Assembly (NCBI GenBank): GCA_002373205.1
Contig: DFJV01000112.1
Location: 1-10,556, forward strand
DNA length: 10,556 nt
Origin: Treponema sp. UBA3662
Lineage (GTDB): Bacteria; Spirochaetota; Spirochaetia; Treponematales; Treponemataceae
Direction: 5' to 3'
The translations under genes were made by a program, and so were the position numbers. Positions 6,584 to 10,556 of the stretch are shown one piece after another (the stretch's first letter is position 1; each line of letters opens with the position of its first letter). The notes beneath the pieces were generated by a model. It did not search any database and was not told the origin of the DNA. It was given only the letters and a program-made list of their open reading frames with translations.

Positions 6584-7639
6584 ATGGACGTCAAAACTGT
6601 TGGAGTTATAGGTGCCGGCGCATGGGGCACAGCATTGGCTTGTTCCTTGGCACGCGGTGGACATAGCGTAGAAGTATGGGCAATGGAAGAAGACGTAGTT
6701 TCTTCTATTAATAGTCAACACGAAAACAAACGCTACCTGCCGGGATACGCACTAGAGCCATCCTTAAAGGCCTCGTCCGACATCCGCAAAGTTGCAGACA
6801 ACAAAGACTTTATCATAATGGGTAGCCCTTCCCTCTACCTTGCCCCCACAATCGCAAAATTTTCAGACTTGCCAAGCATAAAAAGCGGCAAAAGCATAAT
6901 CTGCGCCCTTACAAAGGGCTTCGTCCCGTCCCAGAGCGGCCCAAAATTCGTCCTGGAAACAATGGAAGAAGCCCTGCCAGCCTGCTACAAAGACGCCACA
7001 GTCTACATAGCAGGCCCCTCCCACGCAGAAGAAGTAGCCATGGGAAAAATCACAGGCCTTATCACAGCCAGTAACCACCACCGCAACGCAATCCGCGTAA
7101 GAGACCTTTTGCGCGCCAGTAAGGGACTCTTGGCCTACGCATCATTCGACACAATCGGCGTACAAGTCTGTGCAGCCGTAAAAAACGTAGTTGCCGTAGT
7201 CTACGGAAGCCTAGATGCCCTTTCCCAGACAAGCTCCATCTTTGGAGACAACACAGAAAGCCTGCTCATGGCCGCCGGCCTCAACGAAATCCAAAAAATC
7301 GGAGTGGCACTTGGCGCAACCCATCCGCAAACCTTCACATCCATAAGCGGAGTCGGAGACCTGGACGTAACCTGCAAATCAAAATACGGCCGCAACAGAA
7401 AATTCGGACAAGACATAATCCAGACGGACATGCTAGACCGCTTTGCAAACCTGGATGACCTAATTGCAAACGTAAAAAAAGTCGGCTACCTGCCAGAAGG
7501 AGCAATCGCCTGCAAATACGTCCACCAAATAGCAGAGAAGCACAATCTTAAGCTACCCATCTGCGATGCCCTCTTCCGCGTACTAAACAAAGAAGCAACA
7601 GCCCAGGAATGCCTGGAAGAACTGGTAGGACTACGCTAG
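6584..7639 (+). CDS. gpsA: NAD(P)-dependent glycerol-3-phosphate dehydrogenase
   Basis: A 351-residue cytoplasmic enzyme that reduces dihydroxyacetone phosphate to sn-glycerol 3-phosphate, the backbone for phospholipid and lipoprotein acylation. The N-terminal Rossmann motif GAGAWG is at 10-15. The active-site blocks appear in order: ALTKGF (108-113, Lys111), AGPSHAEEVA (143-152), AAVKNVVAVV (197-206, Lys200), GDNTESLLMAAGLNEI (221-236) and SGVGDLDVTCKSKYGRNRKFG (255-275). The late LPEGAIACKYV (303-313) and LPICDAL (324-330) match the family C-terminus. The common GPSFA motif is GPSHA here, a mild variation. The start follows AAGAAGG and five T residues. It has its own promoter 600 bp from argC, so it is not in an operon with it. 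No clear terminator follows; several palindromes lie in the next 500 bp. Confidence 0.97.
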   Translation: MDVKTVGVIGAGAWGTALACSLARGGHSVEVWAMEEDVVSSINSQHENKRYLPGYALEPSLKASSDIRKVADNKDFIIMGSPSLYLAPTIAKFSDLPSIKSGKSIICALTKGFVPSQSGPKFVLETMEEALPACYKDATVYIAGPSHAEEVAMGKITGLITASNHHRNAIRVRDLLRASKGLLAYASFDTIGVQVCAAVKNVVAVVYGSLDALSQTSSIFGDNTESLLMAAGLNEIQKIGVALGATHPQTFTSISGVGDLDVTCKSKYGRNRKFGQDIIQTDMLDRFANLDDLIANVKKVGYLPEGAIACKYVHQIAEKHNLKLPICDALFRVLNKEATAQECLEELVGLR

Positions 7640-7683
7640 TCCCTTAAAAATTCTCCGGAGCATACTGAATATTTAAACTGTGT

Positions 7684-7763
7684 CTGCCGCTACCCGGCAG
7701 CCAGCCCATGCAATTTTCCCGCTTTCCAGGGTTCCGGCATACGCCTCCATTGCCTAAAGGCAA
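7684..7763. repeat. Palindrome-rich stretch after gpsA
   Basis: Two perfect short hairpins: CTGCCG-CTACC-CGGCAG (7684-7700) and TTGCC-TAAA-GGCAA (7750-7763). The sequence around the second, through about 7796 (GGCTACGCCGCCC, then TCGGGGCTAGGC), has the look of a dispersed repeat, but no second copy is in this window. No gene is supported here. Confidence 0.5.
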
Positions 7764-7918
7764 CGGCTACGCCGCCCTTCCAATCGGGGCTAGGCTTAAT
7801 ATTTTACAAAACCCTATCCACATCATTCCCCAACCGCCATCTATGTCATTCCCAATCATCCCCCTATACCACAACATTGCTCAGTAAAAAACAAAAAAAA
7901 ATTCGTTCTCTGAGCCCG

Positions 7919-7979
7919 CCCTAAAAAAATCCTTCCGTGAATTTTTTTAGGGATTGCAGAATCGCCACGCAATTCTGCA
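7919..7979. repeat. Two adjacent perfect palindromes
   Basis: CCCTAAAAAAAT (7919-7930) pairs with ATTTTTTTAGGG (7941-7952), a perfect 12-bp stem with a 10-base loop. Two bases later TGCAGAAT (7955-7962) pairs with ATTCTGCA (7972-7979), a perfect 8-bp stem. A minus-strand frame through this area (7921-8133) has no Shine-Dalgarno or recognisable protein features and is not called. Confidence 0.75.
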
Positions 7980-8031
7980 CGCTGCTAACCCGCCCTCCCT
8001 GGCTAGATACGGTTTGGCAAGAAAAAAACTC

Positions 8032-8056
8032 GTTCCCTGAGCTTGTCGAAGGGAAC
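8032..8056. repeat. REP-like palindrome GTTCCCT...AGGGAAC
   Basis: Perfect 7-bp stem (8032-8038 with 8050-8056) around GAGCTTGTCGA. The CCTTCGACAAGCTCAGG core is a motif I recognise as a dispersed intergenic palindrome in many bacterial genomes. A third short stem, CAAGGG-TTCC-CCCTTG, follows at 8131-8146. Confidence 0.65.
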
Positions 8057-8181
8057 CTTACAAAAAAAAGCATTCGTAAAACATCAAACTTCGGACTCTG
8101 AGCTGTTTTTCCCCCTCCAAATTCGGGGTCCAAGGGTTCCCCCTTGAAAAAAACATCAATATATAGGAAGAAAAAAATTTC

Positions 8182-8209
8182 TTGAAAAACAAAACACTTG
8201 TGCTATAAT
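8182..8209 (+). promoter_or_regulatory. Promoter of the small membrane-protein gene
   Basis: TTGAAA (8182-8187), 16-bp spacer, TATAAT (8204-8209) with an upstream TG making an extended -10 (TGC before TATAAT). The predicted start near 8216 gives a leader of about 84 bases before the ATG at 8300. Confidence 0.75.
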
Positions 8210-8215
8210 TTAAAT

Positions 8216-8299
8216 ATCATCGGTGGCTTTAGCTGCCGGGCGCTTTTGTATAAAGGCGTATACAAACTAAAATCCGTTGTAACGGAAATGGAGTTTTTT
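8216..8299 (+). promoter_or_regulatory. Structured 5' leader with three hairpins, candidate cis-regulatory RNA
   Basis: Three consecutive stems fit the predicted leader: CGGTGGC (8221-8227) with GCTGCCG (8232-8238), including two G-U pairs; TTTGTATA (8245-8252) with TATACAAA (8259-8266), perfect; and TCCGT (8273-8277) with ACGGA (8282-8286), perfect. The Shine-Dalgarno GGAG (8290-8293) begins four bases after the third stem. The second hairpin competes with an alternative helix, CGCTTTT (8241-8247) with AAAGGCG (8252-8258). I do not recognise a known riboswitch family. Confidence 0.45.
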
Positions 8300-8713
8300 A
8301 TGTCAACACAGAGAAGAACATTCGGTATCTTCATTATCCAGATTGCACTGGCAATCTACCTTTTCATCACAGGCCTCTGCCTCTTCGGAGTTGGAAAGTC
8401 TATTTCCAGCGATGAAATTCAGGGCGTAACAAGCTTCTTCAAGGGTGGCGCACGCGTAATGGACTACATTATTGCAGCCCTTCTGATTGTTTGCGCAGTT
8501 ATGTTCTTTATTAAGGCACTGGGACTTGATTTTGGCAAGGTTGATGACATTGTAAAAATCGTAACGCTCATCGTCTGGATTGTGGTAACGGTTGTTACTC
8601 TTATTGGTCTTGTCGGCGAACTCAGCAGCGTTAAGGCTCTCCACTGGCTGCTTGTTCTTGCAAAGAACTGCCTTATCATTGGCGGTATCATGACAATCAA
8701 GAACGGAAAATAA
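8300..8713 (+). CDS. Small four-helix integral membrane protein, function unknown
   Basis: A 137-residue protein beginning MSTQRRTFGIF. Four hydrophobic stretches, at about 9-33, 54-73, 85-106 and 113-132, predict four transmembrane helices with short loops; the basic N-terminal STQRR favours a cytoplasmic N-terminus. There are no catalytic motifs, and the only polar loop of any size is about 34-52 (KSISSDEIQGVTSFFKGGAR). I do not recognise the family. The start chosen follows GGAG and six T residues, the same layout as argC and gpsA; an in-frame ATG at 8288 would overlap that Shine-Dalgarno, and an in-frame TTG at 8198 lies upstream of the -10 box. It is a single-gene unit with its own promoter, a structured leader and a strong terminator, so expression may be controlled at the leader. 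Confidence 0.85.
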   Translation: MSTQRRTFGIFIIQIALAIYLFITGLCLFGVGKSISSDEIQGVTSFFKGGARVMDYIIAALLIVCAVMFFIKALGLDFGKVDDIVKIVTLIVWIVVTVVTLIGLVGELSSVKALHWLLVLAKNCLIIGGIMTIKNGK

Positions 8714-8744
8714 GCCTCGCATTAGGCAAATTTGATGCAAAACG

Positions 8745-8780
8745 GGCACTCCTAGTTTTCTGAGGGTGCCTTTTTATTTT
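8745..8780 (+). terminator. Intrinsic terminator between converging genes
   Basis: GGCACTC (8745-8751) pairs with GGGTGCC (8764-8770), a 7-bp stem with one G-U pair, followed at once by TTTTTATTTT (8771-8780), a classic intrinsic terminator for the membrane-protein gene. The T-tract overlaps the stop codon of the minus-strand gene ending at 8774. Read in the other direction the stem is followed only by CGTTTTGC, so termination there would be weaker. Confidence 0.85.
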
Positions 8781-9451
8781 TCTTTGACTTCATCAACTTT
8801 ATCAACTTCATCAACTTCTGAAAGGTCTCCGCCAAAAAGCCATGCGGTGCGCGGGAGCCCCCACTTTTTGCGCTCTTCTTTTGGAAGTTCAACTTTTACC
8901 CAAGGAATAGAAACATAGTCATCCAAGGCTTCCTCCCTTGCCCACTGGGGAAAATCATCTTCTCCGTTACAAGGCTTAACAGATTCTGTAAGGGGTGAGC
9001 CCCGCTTAACAGGACGCACTTTTGTTCCCCTGGGAAGAAGGGCAAAAGACACTTCTCCTGTGTGGCGACCCGCGTCATGCTTCCATAAATATGCCTTTTC
9101 TGCGCTTACGACAAGCGTTTTTGGAAGGGGCGGCTCATCTCCGGGGCAAAGGATTATGCTCAACCAAGTCTGGCTATTGCTCAAATCCGTTACTACAGCG
9201 TGGGTTCCCCTGGGAGTTTTTATCTTTTCCACATCACCGTACGGTCCCCAAAAGGCATTTTGTCCTGATTTTACGGTGATGTAGTGGCCGTCTATCATAA
9301 CCTTAAGCTCTGGATTTTCAAGATTCGTCCTGTTTACAAAGGTTAAAGCCCATTTAGCCTCGCAAGTGGCCAAGAAGTTGCAGATTGAACAAAATTTTAT
9401 GGCAAGCATTGCGGAGGCACAGACAAGGCCTACCAATATTTCTTTTTTCAA
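8774..9451 (-). CDS. Exported protein with C-terminal SH3-like domain
   Basis: About 225 residues from the chosen start, a TTG at 9451-9449 preceded by GGGGAGAG nine bases upstream. It yields a signal-peptide-like N-terminus: KKEILVGLVCASAMLAIKFC, then a Cys-rich ...NFLATCEAKW. A start at TTG 9484 is also open but has no Shine-Dalgarno. The middle (WALTFVNRT through YGDVEKIKTPRGTHAVV) looks beta-rich. The latter half (AYLWK... through GTKVRPVKRG to WVKVEL... and TAWLFGGDL) has the spacing and closing TAWLFGG motif of bacterial SH3-like (SH3b) domains, which bind peptide or cell-wall ligands. The tail is acidic and repetitive (EVDEVDKVDEVKEK), encoded by a 9-bp DNA repeat at 8792-8818. It starts 68 bp after the PHP gene stop on the same strand, so co-transcription is likely. 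The specific role is unknown. Confidence 0.75.
   Translation of the reverse strand: MKKEILVGLVCASAMLAIKFCSICNFLATCEAKWALTFVNRTNLENPELKVMIDGHYITVKSGQNAFWGPYGDVEKIKTPRGTHAVVTDLSNSQTWLSIILCPGDEPPLPKTLVVSAEKAYLWKHDAGRHTGEVSFALLPRGTKVRPVKRGSPLTESVKPCNGEDDFPQWAREEALDDYVSIPWVKVELPKEERKKWGLPRTAWLFGGDLSEVDEVDKVDEVKEK
8792..8818. repeat. 9-bp in-gene tandem repeat
   Basis: Three consecutive copies of ATCAACTT(T/C) on the plus strand, encoding the E/K-VD repeats at the C-terminus of the SH3-like protein. The period is a multiple of three, so copy-number change would alter tail length without a frameshift. Confidence 0.85.
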
Positions 9452-9519
9452 CTGTTTTAACTCTCCCCAAAGTTCCACCGTCAAGGTCTGGCCACAAGTT
9501 TTTGCTGTTTTTGCAAGTT

Positions 9520-10398
9520 TTAACCGCTGTATTCCATGGAGCCGCCGCCGTGAATCTTTTGCAGGGCAGGCTTTAGGTTTTCTAGCCAGAATCTGTCCTG
9601 AATTTTTAGCTTTCCTGCGCTGAATCCTATGTGCCTGTCCACACGCACCTTTTCGCCGTGAAAGTCGCTTCCTGCGGTAACCACCATGCCCAGGTTCTTT
9701 CCAAGCTCTTCTAGCCGCTCCGCTTCGGAAATGCGCACACCGGGATGCCAGGCTTCAAGCCCCATAACACCCTTGTCGCGTATCATTTCCATGGTGGCGT
9801 CCATTTTTCCCCAGGAAACGTACATGGAAAGCGGGTGGGCCTGCACTGGAATGCCACCGCTTGTCTTTATGGCTTCTACGGCAACTTCTAGGTCAAGGCC
9901 TTCCCTGTCCACATAGCAGGGCCTTCCCTTGGCAAAATACTTGTCAAAGGCTACCTGACGCTGCTTTACAATGCCTTTTTCTGCCATGTAGCTTGCAAAG
10001 TGGGGTCTTCCTATGTTCTGCCTCTTAAAGCGCTCGTAAACTTCCTCGTAGGTAATTTCTACGCCCATTTCCCTAAGTTTTTCGGCCATCTTCAAGTTGC
10101 GCCTGTTGCGCTCACCCTTCAAAAAGTCAATGGCTCTGGCAAGTTCCGCTGATTTATGGCGCAAACCCAGCCCCAAAAGGTGGAATTCACCGGTTGGCCA
10201 CTGTACGGTAAGCTCTATTCCTGGAACAAATTCAATTCCGGCTTTAAGGGCTTCCGCCTGGGCTTCCAGAATGCCGTCCACAGTGTCGTGGTCGGTAAGG
10301 GCAAGGGCGGAGAGGCCTTTTTCCTTTGCATAGCGCACAAGCTCGGCAGGAGAAAAAGTTCCGTCAGAAGCTGTGGAATGTGTGTGTAAGTCTATCAT
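9520..10398 (-). CDS. PHP-domain phosphoesterase (YciV/Rnm-like family)
   Basis: A 292-residue cytoplasmic metal-dependent hydrolase of the polymerase-and-histidinol-phosphatase superfamily. Metal ligands appear in order: His5 and His7 in DLHTHSTASDGTFSP with Asp12, Asp36/His37 in ALTDHDTVDG, Glu62 in PGIEL, His73 in FHLLG, His188 in VQAHPL, and Asp245/His247 in GSDFHG. GRPHFA (130-135) is also characteristic. Length and motif order match the group containing E. coli YciV (RNase AM/Rnm, a 5'-3' exonuclease trimming rRNA 5' ends) and related 3',5'-nucleoside bisphosphate phosphatases. The substrate here cannot be decided between those. The ATG has only a weak AAGAA upstream, but it directly precedes the invariant DLHTHS, so the start is secure. 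It is probably the first gene of a unit with the SH3-like gene. Confidence 0.92.
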   Translation of the reverse strand: MIDLHTHSTASDGTFSPAELVRYAKEKGLSALALTDHDTVDGILEAQAEALKAGIEFVPGIELTVQWPTGEFHLLGLGLRHKSAELARAIDFLKGERNRRNLKMAEKLREMGVEITYEEVYERFKRQNIGRPHFASYMAEKGIVKQRQVAFDKYFAKGRPCYVDREGLDLEVAVEAIKTSGGIPVQAHPLSMYVSWGKMDATMEMIRDKGVMGLEAWHPGVRISEAERLEELGKNLGMVVTAGSDFHGEKVRVDRHIGFSAGKLKIQDRFWLENLKPALQKIHGGGSMEYSG

Positions 10399-10425
10399 TT
10401 CTTAAACATACTATCACTTATGCAA

Positions 10426-10454
10426 ATAATAGTGTAGTGGCAATGTTGGTGCAA
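10426..10454 (-). promoter_or_regulatory. Promoter of the PHP phosphoesterase unit
   Basis: On the minus strand TTGCAC (10454-10449), a 17-bp spacer and TATTAT (10431-10426). The -35 and spacing match the argC promoter. Transcription would start near 10419, about 20 bases before the ATG. Confidence 0.6.
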
Positions 10455-10507
10455 ACAAAAGGCAAGTGCAAACCTTAATTTTAAGTAATTAAATGTAAAT
10501 GTTAACA

Positions 10508-10556
10508 AGAAAGCACTTCCATTCCCGGCAAGAACCGCGTCAAAAAAGCAAGGGTT
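10508..10556. repeat. Partial large stem-loop element at the window edge
   Basis: AGAAAGCACTTCCATTC and the bases that follow, to CGCGTCAAAAAAGC (10541-10550 region), are the reverse complement of the right half of the element at 6246-6287, with a few differences. The rest of the copy lies beyond the window. Confidence 0.8.

Noticed and set aside
8131..8153. Terminator at CAAGGG-TTCC-CCCTTG followed by A-run
   Set aside because: On the plus strand the stem is followed by A, not T; on the minus strand the T-run comes before the stem. Neither orientation is a standard intrinsic terminator and no gene clearly ends here.
8198..8299. N-terminal extension of the small membrane protein from a TTG at 8198
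   Set aside because: That codon lies upstream of the predicted -10 box (8204-8209), has no Shine-Dalgarno, and the added residues would be encoded by the hairpin-rich leader.

Overview
The window looks like a chromosomal stretch from a Treponema-type spirochaete, probably a gut or rumen species. This is inferred from several things together: moderate-to-low GC, a recurring start context (a purine-rich Shine-Dalgarno, a run of T, then ATG) in front of argC, gpsA and the small membrane-protein gene, a relaxed spirochaete-style lipobox, and long intergenic regions packed with short palindromic repeats. Species-level placement is not possible from the sequence alone.

Layout. Positions 1-314 are a REP-like repeat block. 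A large hybrid sensor histidine kinase with two periplasmic solute-binding domains lies on the minus strand (315-3062). A repeat-rich gap (3063-3701) holds an 18-bp inverted repeat and a strictly 44-bp-periodic palindrome array. A small TPR-like lipoprotein follows on the minus strand (3702-4124). The next gap (4125-4875) carries a recent tandem duplication and a large stem-loop element. argC (4876-5976, plus) has its own near-consensus promoter. A gap with two tandem, diverged stem-loop elements (5977-6583) precedes gpsA (6584-7639, plus), which also has its own promoter. A palindrome-rich gap (7640-8180) leads to a promoter, a structured leader and a small four-helix membrane protein (8300-8713, plus), ending in an intrinsic terminator. 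On the minus strand, converging on that terminator, is a likely two-gene unit: a PHP-family phosphoesterase (9520-10398) followed by an exported SH3-like protein (8774-9451). The window ends inside another copy of the stem-loop element found before gpsA.

The genes do not form one pathway. argC (arginine biosynthesis) and gpsA (sn-glycerol 3-phosphate for phospholipids) are separately promoted metabolic genes, and the kinase, lipoprotein, membrane protein, PHP protein and SH3-like protein are independent or two-gene units. I found no phage, CRISPR, toxin-antitoxin or defence gene cluster. The unusual content is the non-coding DNA. There are at least two families of palindromic repeats whose stems differ between copies while staying self-complementary, with conserved loop or central segments. 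There is also a three-hairpin leader with mutually exclusive pairings upstream of the small membrane protein.
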